NCBI GenBank assembly: GCA_905215055.1
Contig: CAJMOH010000035.1
Coordinates: forward strand, 1-30,190
Direction: 5' to 3'
From: an uncultured bacterium
GTDB taxonomy: Bacteria > Bacillota > Clostridia > Oscillospirales > Acutalibacteraceae
DNA length: 30,190 bases
Every line of letters starts with the position of its first letter. The stretch's first letter is position 1. Under the pieces are notes generated by a model. The model was not told the DNA's origin. It saw only the letters and a program-made list of their open reading frames with translations, and made no database searches. Both the position numbers and the translations under genes were made by a program. This document shows positions 14,353 through 22,539 of the stretch, piece after piece.

Positions 14353-15120
14353 TTATAGCTGTGTCAGCCGTCTCCCCGTTTCCACGGCGGCGGCGATACA
14401 TTCCTCTGCCACAGAGGCTCCGTGCTGTCCCAGCACGCCGTTGTCCCACACAGGGCCGTCCAAATTGTCGGTGGTGTAGAAAAACTGGGCGAACCGAACC
14501 CCCCGAAACTGAGCCACCGCCGCCAAGGAAGCGCACTCCATCTCCACGGACACGCAGCCCTGCTCCTTGCGGCGCTCCAGCTTGCCCCGAGTCTCTCGAT
14601 AGCAGGCGTCGGTAGTCCAGGTTTTGCCCTGGGTATAGGGCAGGCCCAAACTCTCCAGCGCTCCCCGGCAGGCATCCACACAGACGGGATCCAGGGCAAT
14701 CTCCTCCGACGGGGGCAGATAGTGATAGGAAAGCCCCTCGTCCCGCACCGCGGCGGTGGGCAGGATAAAGCTGTTTAGGGGGATATTCCGGTCCAGCACC
14801 CCGGCGGCGCCAAAGAACACAAAGTATTTTCCGCCCAGAGGCCACACCTCCTCGATAAAGCTGGCGGCGGCAGGGCCTCCCACATAGGGCGTGCTCAGGG
14901 CGATGGCTGTCCCCTCCACCTCCACCCGATAGATGGGTACGGCGCCCACGCAGCACTTCACCTGGGCAATCCGTTCTCCGCCCCAGCGCCGCAAGCACAT
15001 CTCCGCAATGTGATTGGAAAAGACCATGACGCAGATCTCCGGAAATCCGGGAATGGGCTGTATCAGGTCCTCCGGGTTGATAATGGCATGGGGATTGCGG
15101 TCAAACTCGCTGCACAGCAT
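14353..15120 (-). CDS. Nucleoside phosphorylase (PNP/UDP phosphorylase family)
   Basis: A 255-aa protein of the PNP_UDP_1 family. The phosphate-binding glycine turn is VFFGAAGVLD (101-110), and TTDACYRET and the purine/ribose-binding VSVEMECASL (190-199) are present. Family members split nucleosides or related N-ribosides with phosphate; purine or uridine specificity cannot be assigned. The frame extends upstream to 15207, but I start at ATG 15120. GAGGAGG lies 8 bases before it, and the promoter TTGACA/TATAAT at 15154-15182 is inside the longer frame. It is the first gene of a two-gene operon with the TIM-barrel protein. Confidence 0.9.
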   Translation of the reverse strand: MLCSEFDRNPHAIINPEDLIQPIPGFPEICVMVFSNHIAEMCLRRWGGERIAQVKCCVGAVPIYRVEVEGTAIALSTPYVGGPAAASFIEEVWPLGGKYFVFFGAAGVLDRNIPLNSFILPTAAVRDEGLSYHYLPPSEEIALDPVCVDACRGALESLGLPYTQGKTWTTDACYRETRGKLERRKEQGCVSVEMECASLAAVAQFRGVRFAQFFYTTDNLDGPVWDNGVLGQHGASVAEECIAAAVETGRRLTQL

Positions 15121-15153
15121 GGGGCAAACCTCCTCGTTGTTAAAATTGTGCCC

Positions 15154-15182
15154 ATTATACAACGGGTGGGACAGGCTGTCAA
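15154..15182 (-). promoter_or_regulatory. Consensus sigma-A promoter of the nucleoside phosphorylase operon
   Basis: On the minus strand there is TTGACA (15182-15177), a 17-bp spacer and TATAAT (15159-15154). Both hexamers are perfect. The hairpin CAGCGGG/CCCGCTG of the repeat element begins only 2 bp upstream of the -35 box. Confidence 0.9.
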
Positions 15183-15184
15183 CC

Positions 15185-15370
15185 CAGCGGGTGCTCCCGC
15201 TGAGCAATCCGCGCCTTGGGGCGGCAAGCTGCCGCTTGCGCCTGATTGAGCCGTCAACGCGCGTGCGCGGTGCGTGCCCGCACGGGGCAATTCGCGCCTT
15301 GGACAGCTCGCTTCGCTCGTGCTCATCAGGCCGCTGACGCGCGTACGCGCCGTCAATTTGGCTGGGACCT
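15185..15370 (-). repeat. GC-rich structured intergenic repeat, copy cluster 1 (reverse orientation)
   Basis: Two adjacent units of the repeat family also seen at 21955, 23845 and 27851. They are recognised by GGCGCGAAT/GGCGCGGAT, GTGCG-tgcc-CGCAC (15270-15283) and GCAAGC-tgcc-GCTTGC (15224-15239). It fills the space between the nucleoside phosphorylase promoter and the 3' end of the glycosyltransferase gene. There is no credible ORF. Confidence 0.8.
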
Positions 15371-15380
15371 TTTAAGCTTC

Positions 15381-15408
15381 TTTTCTGCAGCTAATTTTCT
15401 GCAGCTAA
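15381..15408. repeat. Perfect 14-bp tandem duplication
   Basis: TTTTCTGCAGCTAA occurs twice head to tail (15381-15394, 15395-15408) in the non-coding gap. It is probably a replication-slippage product. Confidence 0.8.
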
Positions 15409-15450
15409 CGGCCCCTCCCGCGCAAGCGAGGTTACGTTTCGATGATTGTT

Positions 15451-15468
15451 CGGGCGCCCCAGCGCCCG
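15451..15468 (-). terminator. Hairpin 3' of the glycosyltransferase fusion gene
   Basis: A 7-bp stem CGGGCGC / GCGCCCG with a 4-nt loop, 45 bp past the stop codon. There is no T-run, so it is a weak candidate for termination or mRNA 3'-end protection. Confidence 0.4.
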
Positions 15469-15512
15469 TCCCGCGGCTCGGCCAGTCCGGCCACGGACCC
15501 TTTCATTTCTTC

Positions 15513-18500
15513 TCAGCTGAAATACCAGGTGTCGAAAAGCTCCAAAGCGTTGGCGTACTCCCGGGTGGTGGGGGAGCCGGACAGAACCGGGAAGTACACC
15601 GCGAACAGCGCCAGGCATCCGGCGGTGAACACAGCCAGGGCCAGGGTCGCCAGCCGGCAGGAAATGCCGCCCGGAAAGGCCAGCCGCCGGGTAAACGGCC
15701 CCCGCTGGTACAGCAGCGCCCACACCCCGCACAGGGCCGCCACCAAAAAAGGCACCGCCGTGAAGTAGTGGTAGATAAAGGTCAGCCGGGGAACCAGCAC
15801 CCAGGGCAGGTACACCGAGCCAAACCCTGCCAGCACCACCGCCGCCCAGCGGGGACGCTCCTTCCACCAGATCCAGCCGGCGCAGCCCAGGGCCGGAAGC
15901 CCCGCCCACCACAGCAGAGGATTGCCAAAGGCCGAAATGGTGCTGTAACCCGCCCGGGTGTCCTGGGCAAAGTACCAGATGGGCCGCGCGTCCAGGGGCC
16001 ACTCGTACCAGGGAGAGGCAAAGGAGTGGGTGGCCACCAGGCCGGAGTGATAGCGGAACATAGTGGTCTGATAGTTCCAAAAGGCCCACCACAACCGGTG
16101 GACGTTGTGGGGCAGGGCGGTGACGGGCAGAAAGGCGGCAAAGTAAATGCCAAAGGGAATGAGAAGGAAGAACAGACAGCACCAGCCGCAGAGCTTGCCG
16201 CATTTCACCAGCACTGGCCCCAGCTCCTGGCCGCGGCGGCGGACCTCCCAGCAGGTGAACAGCACCTTGCCGAAGTACAGCCCCGCCAAACCCAGCGCGC
16301 CGTAGGCTGCCGTCCACTTGGCGGCAATGCCCAGGCCGGTGAAAATCCCGCACAGCAGCAGGGGGGGCAGCAGACGGCTCCAGCCCTCCTTTTGCAGATC
16401 CCGCTTGAGGAACACCACCATCGCGTCGTACATCAGCAGCAGGAAAAACACGGCGTAGGTGTCGATGGTGGCAATGCGTGTCTGGGTAAAGTGCATAAAG
16501 TCAAAGGCGAAGAGCAGAGTGCCTGCCAGGGCCAGCCGTGTTTTGCCAAAGAGCTGCTTTAAGAGATGGTACAGCACCGGCAGCATCAGCACCCCAAACA
16601 GCGCCCCCATGCACCGCCAGCCAAAGGGGTTCATCCCAAAGATCCGGATGCCCAGGGAGATAATCAGCTTGCCCAGGGTGGGGTGGGTATTCTCGTAAGG
16701 CTCCAGGCCCAAAATGTGCTCGTAGGCGGTGCGCGCGTGGTAGATCTCGTCAAAGTAGGTGGAATTCTGGTAGGTGGTCTCCAGGGGGACCATCTCCTGC
16801 TCGTCGGTGAGAGCCTGGACGTCCGGCCCTTCCCCTGTCACCGTGGCCAGGGCGGGAATGCCCGTGTATTTCAGCCCCGCCTCGTTCAGCGTCACGCTGC
16901 CGTCCAGGGCGGTCAGCCGCACATAGCGGCCCGGGGTGGACAGGGTATACTGCTTCCAGGCGAACACGCTGCCGTCGGAGAGGGTGCCGCAGTCGGTCCA
17001 GGTGGTTCCGTCCTGGCTGGTCTCCACCTGGATGTTCACCCCCACCCGGGCGGCGTAGTGGTCCTCATCCGGGGCGATGCCGGGCAAATAGAGCAGAGTG
17101 TCGCACTCCCCGTCGGCGGTAAGCACCACGCTGTCCCCGGCCTCCGGCGTCCAGGGGGTGACGGCGGTTTCCATGTCTCCCAGCTGGTAAAAGGCAAAGC
17201 AGGCATACACCAGGGTGACGGCGGCCATCAGGCCCCAATCCCTGGGCCAAAAACGGCTGTCCACCGGCTGTCGGTCCACCAGGGGCTTGGGCTGGGGAGC
17301 GGTTCCCTCCAGCACCCGGCCCCGCAGGTACACCCGAACCCCCACCCAGCACAGGTAGCCGATGGCCAGCAGCTGGGCGGCGGACAAGGCCCTGGTCAGG
17401 CCCGTGTTGGGATTGTAGCTGTTGTAATACTCCCGAAACTGCCACAGCACATAGGCCACGTTGGCGTAGCTGGCGGTGGCCGCGGCGGCAAAGGCCCGCA
17501 GCAGCCCCCTGTCCGGGATGAACACATAGGCCAGCAGCCCAAACAGCAGGGCCGGGAACAGATACCGCTCGTGCATTTTCACCGAGAAGGCGTACATGGC
17601 CCCCATCAGCAGGGCCGGGCAGTAAAAGACCACCTCTTTTTTCCTGGAGCCGAACACCGCCGCCCCGCACAGGACCGTGGCAATCACCGGACCCAGCAGG
17701 TCCAGCAGGTCCCCGGCAAGGCCCTGGGGCAGAGGGTTCCAGTTCCAGCCGATCAGGCTCCAGAAGTTGTAGGCGTTCACGGAATAAAAGCTGTAATAGT
17801 CCAGGGTGGCCCGGTAGCGCTCCAGCAGCCAGAGAAAGTTAAACCCCTGGGTAAAGGGCAGGGCGATTACCAGCACCGTGGCCACCGTCAGCAGAACGCC
17901 CAGGCACAGCTTGCCCCACCGCCGCCGGCGCAGGGCGAAAAACAGGTACAGCGGGGCAAACACCAGCATCTGGGGCTTGCAGGCGATGGAGGCCCCAAAC
18001 AGCACCGCCGCCGGCGTGTAGCGCTCCTGGTAGAGCAGCAGCACCGAGCCCAGCACCAAAGCCGTGCAGAAGGAATCCGCCTGGCCCCACTGGGCGGAGT
18101 TGAGATACACCGCCGGGCAAAACAGATAGGCCGCCGCCACCAGCAGCGCCCCCCGCTGGCCCAGTCTGCTCTTCGCCAAAAGCAGCAGCACCCCGGCGCA
18201 GAACAGGTCCGCCAGAATGGAGGGCAGCTTCATCACCAGGGTAAAGGCTGGGCTCTCCGACGCCAGGCCCAGGAGAAGCCGCAGCTTCTCCAGCAGCACC
18301 AGCACATACAGGTAGCCGGGCGGATAGTCCAAGAAGATGTCCTGATGATAGATCTGCTGGAACCCCACCTGATTTGTCACGCTGGCCCAGGACTTAAAGG
18401 TGTCCATATCGGTGGTAAAGCCCTCGGAGGCGTAGCCCAGCGCCAGCCGGAACAGCAGCGCTCCCAAAAACAGCAGGCTGGCCGCCAGGGGAAACCAGCC

Positions 18501-18584
18501 CCCGGCGTCCTTTGAAAATTTTCTTCCCGCCAGCAGGAACACGGTCCCGCCGAACACCCCCGCCGCAAGCGCGCCAATCCCCAC
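15513..18584 (-). CDS. Fusion of two GT-C glycosyltransferases with a discoidin-like middle domain
   Basis: A 1023-aa polytopic membrane protein. Residues 1-420 form a GT-C mannosyltransferase-like unit (TTDMDTFKSW loop with Asp59/Asp61, LDYPPGYLY, then VKMHERYLFP near 335-344), similar to Gpi18/DUF2029 proteins. A helix (450-467) leads to an extracytoplasmic beta domain (470-575; VQVETSQDGTTWTDCG and GRYVRLTAL are typical of F5/8-type C domains). Residues 600-1023 are a PMT/GT39 unit (STYFDEIYHARTAYE with Asp612/Glu613, ENTHPTLGK, NPFGWR). Both units should use lipid-linked sugars outside the membrane. The start is GTG 18584 with AAGGAGG upstream. The acceptor (protein or envelope polymer) is unknown. 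It is divergent from the beta-galactosidase gene. Confidence 0.87.
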   Translation of the reverse strand: MGIGALAAGVFGGTVFLLAGRKFSKDAGGWFPLAASLLFLGALLFRLALGYASEGFTTDMDTFKSWASVTNQVGFQQIYHQDIFLDYPPGYLYVLVLLEKLRLLLGLASESPAFTLVMKLPSILADLFCAGVLLLLAKSRLGQRGALLVAAAYLFCPAVYLNSAQWGQADSFCTALVLGSVLLLYQERYTPAAVLFGASIACKPQMLVFAPLYLFFALRRRRWGKLCLGVLLTVATVLVIALPFTQGFNFLWLLERYRATLDYYSFYSVNAYNFWSLIGWNWNPLPQGLAGDLLDLLGPVIATVLCGAAVFGSRKKEVVFYCPALLMGAMYAFSVKMHERYLFPALLFGLLAYVFIPDRGLLRAFAAAATASYANVAYVLWQFREYYNSYNPNTGLTRALSAAQLLAIGYLCWVGVRVYLRGRVLEGTAPQPKPLVDRQPVDSRFWPRDWGLMAAVTLVYACFAFYQLGDMETAVTPWTPEAGDSVVLTADGECDTLLYLPGIAPDEDHYAARVGVNIQVETSQDGTTWTDCGTLSDGSVFAWKQYTLSTPGRYVRLTALDGSVTLNEAGLKYTGIPALATVTGEGPDVQALTDEQEMVPLETTYQNSTYFDEIYHARTAYEHILGLEPYENTHPTLGKLIISLGIRIFGMNPFGWRCMGALFGVLMLPVLYHLLKQLFGKTRLALAGTLLFAFDFMHFTQTRIATIDTYAVFFLLLMYDAMVVFLKRDLQKEGWSRLLPPLLLCGIFTGLGIAAKWTAAYGALGLAGLYFGKVLFTCWEVRRRGQELGPVLVKCGKLCGWCCLFFLLIPFGIYFAAFLPVTALPHNVHRLWWAFWNYQTTMFRYHSGLVATHSFASPWYEWPLDARPIWYFAQDTRAGYSTISAFGNPLLWWAGLPALGCAGWIWWKERPRWAAVVLAGFGSVYLPWVLVPRLTFIYHYFTAVPFLVAALCGVWALLYQRGPFTRRLAFPGGISCRLATLALAVFTAGCLALFAVYFPVLSGSPTTREYANALELFDTWYFS

Positions 18585-18602
18585 GGGGATCCCTCCTTTT
18601 TT

Positions 18603-18620
18603 CGCGGGGGAACCCCCGCG
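18603..18620. other. Perfect hairpin just upstream of the glycosyltransferase ribosome binding site
   Basis: CGCGGGGG-AA-CCCCCGCG, an 8-bp stem, sits 6 bases ahead of AAGGAGG on the minus strand. It would fold in the mRNA leader and could affect translation or stability. Confidence 0.5.
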
Positions 18621-18754
18621 GCATTCTCCCCCTTTCCCGCAAAATAATCATTGACGGCAGGGGTGTTTCATTGTAAGCTACAACTATAAAAGTATACCGT
18701 TTCTCCCCGAAAAAAGCAAACCCTTCCGGAGAGAGTACAGAAAGGATGAGTTGT

Positions 18755-21745
18755 ATGAATTTGAAGCCCCATCATTTTCATGAGGACCCGGAGATCCTCC
18801 ATGTGGGGACCTGCCCTGACAGAAGCTATTACCTTCCCTGCGCCGGCGAGGACGAAGCCCGGCAGGGCCGCTCCTCTCGGGTGATCTCCCTAAACGGCAG
18901 CTGGGCCTTCCAGTATTTTTCCTCCTACAAGGAGGCCATCGACCCGGACGAGGGCCTGGCCTTTGACGAGGAGGAGATGGACGCCATTCCCGTGCCCTCC
19001 TGCTGGCAGACCCAAGGCTATGGCCGCCACCAGTACACCAACGTGCGCTACCCCTTCCCCTGCGACCCGCCCTATGTGCCGGAGGAAAATCCCTGCGGCC
19101 TGTATGTGCGCCACATCCAGGTGGAAAACCCGGAGGCCTTCCGCTGGTTCCTAAACTTTGAGGGGGTGGATTCCTGCTTTTACCTGTGGGTCAACGGGGA
19201 GTTCGCGGGTTACAGCCAGGTGTCCCACTCCACCTCGGAGTTTGACGTCTCCCCCTTCCTGACTCCCGGGGACAACACCCTGGCGGTACTGGTGCTCCAG
19301 TGGTGTGACGGCAGCTATCTGGAGGACCAGGACAAGCTGCGCATGAGCGGCATCTTCCGGGACGTGTACCTGTTGGCCCGGCCGGAAAACCACATTCGGG
19401 ATTTCTTTGTCAAGGAGAGCTTTGCCTCGGACTTTTCCTCTGCTGTCCTGACAGTGGAGCTGGACCTTGCCGGGGCCTGCGCTGTCTCCGCCCAGCTGTA
19501 CGCCCCCGACGGCAGCCTGGCGGGAGAGGCCGCCTCCCAGGGAGAGGCCCTGTCCTTTGCCCTGGACAACCCGGTGCTGTGGAACGCGGAAATCCCCGCC
19601 CAGTACACCCTGCTGCTCTCCACCGGGGAGGAAGCCATCTCCCAAAAGGTGGGCCTGCGGAAGATTGAGGTCCAGGACGGGGTGGTGCTCTTAAACGGGG
19701 CGGCCATCAAGTTCCGGGGCGTCAACCGCCACGACAGCGACCCTGTCACCGGCTACACCATCAGCCGGGAGCAGGCCCAAAAGGACCTGTTCCTGATGAA
19801 GAGCCACAACATCAACGCCATCCGCACCAGCCACTATCCCAACGCCCCCTGGTTTTTGCAGCTGTGCTCGGAGTACGGCCTCTACGCCATTGCCGAGGCG
19901 GATATGGAAAGCCACGGCGTGGCCGAGAAGATGGGCTATCACCTGGAGGAGACCTATCCCGACATTGCCGACGACCCTCAGTTTCAAAAGGCCATTTTGG
20001 ACCGGGTTCAGCGCAGCGTGATTCGGGACAAGAACAACGCCGCCGCGGTGATCTGGTCCCTGGGCAACGAGAGCGGCTGGGGCGAAAACTTTGAAATTGC
20101 CGGGCGCTGGGTAAAGGAATACGATCCCTCCCGGCTGCTCCACTATGAAAACTTCCTCACCTACCACCAGGAGCGCACCCCGGACTTCTCCATGATTGAC
20201 CTGTACAGCCGGATGTACGCCTCGGTGGAAGAGGTGGACGACTACTTCCACGGCGGAGAGCTGGACAAGAATCTCCACGGCCGGCGGATGCCCTTCATCC
20301 AGTGCGAGTACATCCACGCTATGGGCAACGGCCCCGGGGACGCCGAGGACTATCAGCAGCGCATTATGCAGTACCCCGGCTTCTGCGGCGGCTTTGTGTG
20401 GGAGTGGTGCGACCACTCCGTCTACGGCGGGACCACCCCGGACAACCGGCCCATCTACCGCTATGGCGGCGACTTTGGGGAGTTCCCCCACGACGGCAAC
20501 TTCTGCATGGACGGCCTGGTGTACCCGGACCGCACCCCCCACACGGGCCTGCTGGAGTATAAAAACGTGATCCGTCCCCTGCGGGCGTCTCTGATTTCCG
20601 GCAGCACCTTCCGGCTTCACAACTATCTGGACTTCACCGCCGCCCAGGACGCCGTGACCCTCTCCTATGAGGTGACGCAGGACGGCGAGGCCCTCTTTGG
20701 GGGCAATCTGGACATGCCCGCCATTGCCCCCCACGGGGAAGGGGAAGTCACCCTGCCCGAGCTACCCCAGGGCGGCGTGGTCACTGTGACCTTCTTCTAC
20801 GCCGCCAAGGAGGACAGCCCCTTCTATCAGGCCGGGCATCCCCTGGGCTTTGACGAGCTGGTTCTCTGGGAGGAGCCCTTCTTCCTGGACGCCCCCGCCG
20901 CGGAGGGCGCCCTCCAGGCGGAGGCCGGTCCCGACCAGGTGGTCTTTACTGGAGAGGCCTTCCGGTATGTGTTTGACAACGAGACAGGCCTGTTCACCTC
21001 CATGGTGTACAAAAACCGAAATCTTCTCACCCGGCCTATGGAGTGGAACACCTGGCGCGCCCCCACGGACAACGACCGGAATGTGGCTCACCAGTGGAGG
21101 GCCTCCGGCTATGACCGGCCCACCGTGCGGGTGTATTCCGTGGAGCAGGAGGGGAACACCCTCACCTGCCGCCTGGGAATTGCCGCCGTGACCATCGCCA
21201 AGTTCCTGGACGTGCAGGCGGAGTGGACCGTGTCCCCCAGCGGGCGGGTGGACGTAAAGCTCCACTGTCAGCGGGACACCCGGTTCCCCTGGATGCCCCG
21301 GTTTGGCCTGCGGCTGTTCCTGCCCCAAGAATTCCGCGGAGTGGAGTACTTTGCCTACGGCCCCTATGAGAGCTATCAGGACAAGCACCGTGCCTCCCGG
21401 CTGGGAGTGTACGCCCAGAGCGTGGACGCCATGCACGAGGACTACATCAAGCCCCAGGAAAACTCCTCCCACTGGGGTTGCCGGTATGTGACCCTCACCG
21501 ACGGGGCCTTTGCCCTGACCGCCGCGGCGGAGCAGCCCTTCTCCTTCAACGTCTCCCCCTACACCCAGGAGGAGCTGACCGCCAAGGCCCACAACTGGGA
21601 GCTGGAGCCTTGCGGGGAAACGGTTCTCTGTCTGGACTACAAGATGAGCGGCGTGGGTTCCAATTCCTGCGGGCCTCAGCTGCTGCCTCAGTACCGGCTG
21701 GAGGAGGAAAGCTTTGACTTCAGCTTTACCCTGACCGTGGAGTGA
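18755..21745 (+). CDS. lacZ: Beta-galactosidase, GH2 family, LacZ type
   Basis: A 996-aa protein, close to the usual LacZ length, with the five-domain GH2 layout. A sugar-binding jelly-roll comes first (about 40-215; VPSCWQTQGYGRHQYTNVRY, then GEFAGYSQVSHSTSEFDV). An immunoglobulin-like domain follows, then the TIM barrel with KFRGVNRHDSDPVTGY, the acid/base Glu439 in LGNESGWGE and nucleophile Glu518 in FIQCEYIHAMGN. The C-terminal beta-sandwich (small chain) has FGPYESY-like YGPYESYQDKHRASRLG and SSHWGCRY. No signal peptide is present, so it acts on lactose or related beta-galactosides in the cytoplasm. I choose ATG 18755 because AAAGGA lies 8 bases before it and overlaps the ATG at 18746. 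No lac permease or regulator is adjacent. Confidence 0.96.
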   Translation: MNLKPHHFHEDPEILHVGTCPDRSYYLPCAGEDEARQGRSSRVISLNGSWAFQYFSSYKEAIDPDEGLAFDEEEMDAIPVPSCWQTQGYGRHQYTNVRYPFPCDPPYVPEENPCGLYVRHIQVENPEAFRWFLNFEGVDSCFYLWVNGEFAGYSQVSHSTSEFDVSPFLTPGDNTLAVLVLQWCDGSYLEDQDKLRMSGIFRDVYLLARPENHIRDFFVKESFASDFSSAVLTVELDLAGACAVSAQLYAPDGSLAGEAASQGEALSFALDNPVLWNAEIPAQYTLLLSTGEEAISQKVGLRKIEVQDGVVLLNGAAIKFRGVNRHDSDPVTGYTISREQAQKDLFLMKSHNINAIRTSHYPNAPWFLQLCSEYGLYAIAEADMESHGVAEKMGYHLEETYPDIADDPQFQKAILDRVQRSVIRDKNNAAAVIWSLGNESGWGENFEIAGRWVKEYDPSRLLHYENFLTYHQERTPDFSMIDLYSRMYASVEEVDDYFHGGELDKNLHGRRMPFIQCEYIHAMGNGPGDAEDYQQRIMQYPGFCGGFVWEWCDHSVYGGTTPDNRPIYRYGGDFGEFPHDGNFCMDGLVYPDRTPHTGLLEYKNVIRPLRASLISGSTFRLHNYLDFTAAQDAVTLSYEVTQDGEALFGGNLDMPAIAPHGEGEVTLPELPQGGVVTVTFFYAAKEDSPFYQAGHPLGFDELVLWEEPFFLDAPAAEGALQAEAGPDQVVFTGEAFRYVFDNETGLFTSMVYKNRNLLTRPMEWNTWRAPTDNDRNVAHQWRASGYDRPTVRVYSVEQEGNTLTCRLGIAAVTIAKFLDVQAEWTVSPSGRVDVKLHCQRDTRFPWMPRFGLRLFLPQEFRGVEYFAYGPYESYQDKHRASRLGVYAQSVDAMHEDYIKPQENSSHWGCRYVTLTDGAFALTAAAEQPFSFNVSPYTQEELTAKAHNWELEPCGETVLCLDYKMSGVGSNSCGPQLLPQYRLEEESFDFSFTLTVE

Positions 21746-21784
21746 CCCTCCCCCTTCTGTTTCAAAATAGAAGAGCAAAAAAAC

Positions 21785-21815
21785 AGGAGCGCTGTGGAAA
21801 AACCACAGCGCTCCT
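21785..21815. terminator. Terminator after the beta-galactosidase gene
   Basis: A perfect 13-bp stem (21785-21797 with 21803-21815) and an AAAAA loop, 39 bp past the stop. The A-run before it and the short T-run after it make it usable on both strands. Confidence 0.85.
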
Positions 21816-21826
21816 TTCACGCGCAC

Positions 21827-21857
21827 AAGCTTTCTTGTAAGAAAGCTTGGCAAAGAA
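21827..21857. repeat. Palindrome-containing direct repeat, copy 1
   Basis: AAGCTTTCTT-GT-AAGAAAGCTT is a perfect 10-bp inverted repeat with a 2-nt centre. It is followed by GGCAAAGAA. A second copy of 28 bases is at 22282-22309. Confidence 0.75.
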
Positions 21858-21954
21858 TTTTTCTTCGCGGGACGGGCACTGAAAGCGCCCGGGCAGTAAT
21901 CGGGCCGTCGCCTCGCGCGCGCGGCAGGAAATGCCTGGGTACAGTGCGTAAACC

Positions 21955-22534
21955 CGCTTTCCGGGCCTTTGGCCCTGCGGCGAAGGTCCCAGCGAAACCA
22001 GCGGCGCGGGCGTGCTTTTCCCTCTTAATCAGGCGCGGCGTAAGCCGCCGCCCCGTGACGTGAAGAGACAGCGGAGGCACTCCGCCGCGGACGTGCGTTG
22101 GCGTCCTGCACAGGCGTGAGCGTCAGCTCACCGCCCCAGGGCGCGAATCGTCCTGCGCGGTCACGCGCCGCGAAGAGACAGCCCAGGCACTGGGCCGCGG
22201 ACGTGCGTTGGCGTCCTGCACAAGCGCGAGCGTCAGCTCACCGCCCCAGGGCGCGAATCGTCCTGCGCGGTCACGCGCCCGCTTTCTTGTAAGAAAGCTT
22301 GGCAAAGAACTTCATCCGCCTCCGGGCCTTTGGCCCTGCGGCGAAGGTCCCAGCAAAACCAGCGGCGCGGGCGTGCGCTAACACCCTGCACAAGCGCGGC
22401 GTAAGCCGCCGCCCCGTGGCGTGAAGAGACAGCGGAGGCACTCCGCCGCGGACGTGCGTTGGCGTCCTGCACAGGCGTGAGCATCAGCTCACCGCCCCAG
22501 GGCGCGAATCGTCCTGCGCGGTCACGCGCCGCGA
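21955..22534 (+). repeat. GC-rich structured intergenic repeat, copy cluster 2 (several units)
   Basis: This gap of nearly 800 bp between lacZ and alr holds no credible gene, only repeats. Full units lie at 22062-22171, 22172-22280 (110-bp period) and 22423-22533. Partial units at 21955-22061 and 22322-22422 begin with CGGGCCTTTGGCCCTGCGGC and the segment GAAGGTCCCAGC. Each full unit contains three stem-loops: P1 (GCGGAG-gca-CTCCGC at 22071, GCCCAG-gca-CTGGGC at 22181), P2 (GTGAGC-gtca-GCTCAC at 22116) and P3 (GCGCG-gtca-CGCGC at 22155). Confidence 0.88.
22282..22309. repeat. Palindrome-containing direct repeat, copy 2
   Basis: The same 28 bases as 21830-21857, with stem GCTTTCTT-GT-AAGAAAGC. 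It is inserted between units of the GC-rich repeat. Confidence 0.75.
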
Positions 22535-22539
22535 CTTGC

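Noticed and set aside
15246..16562. A 438-codon plus-strand frame starting in the repeat cluster
   Set aside because: It is low-complexity Q/G/P/H-rich sequence antisense to the PMT domain, so not a gene.
16566..18515. Long open frame on the plus strand opposite the glycosyltransferase fusion
   Set aside because: It is antisense to a well-supported gene. Its composition (G, Q, H and P rich, no motif) is that of a GC-rich shadow, and it has no ribosome binding site.
22062..22533. Small open frames inside the GC-rich repeat units
   Set aside because: The base changes between copies keep stem pairing, not codons, which argues against coding.
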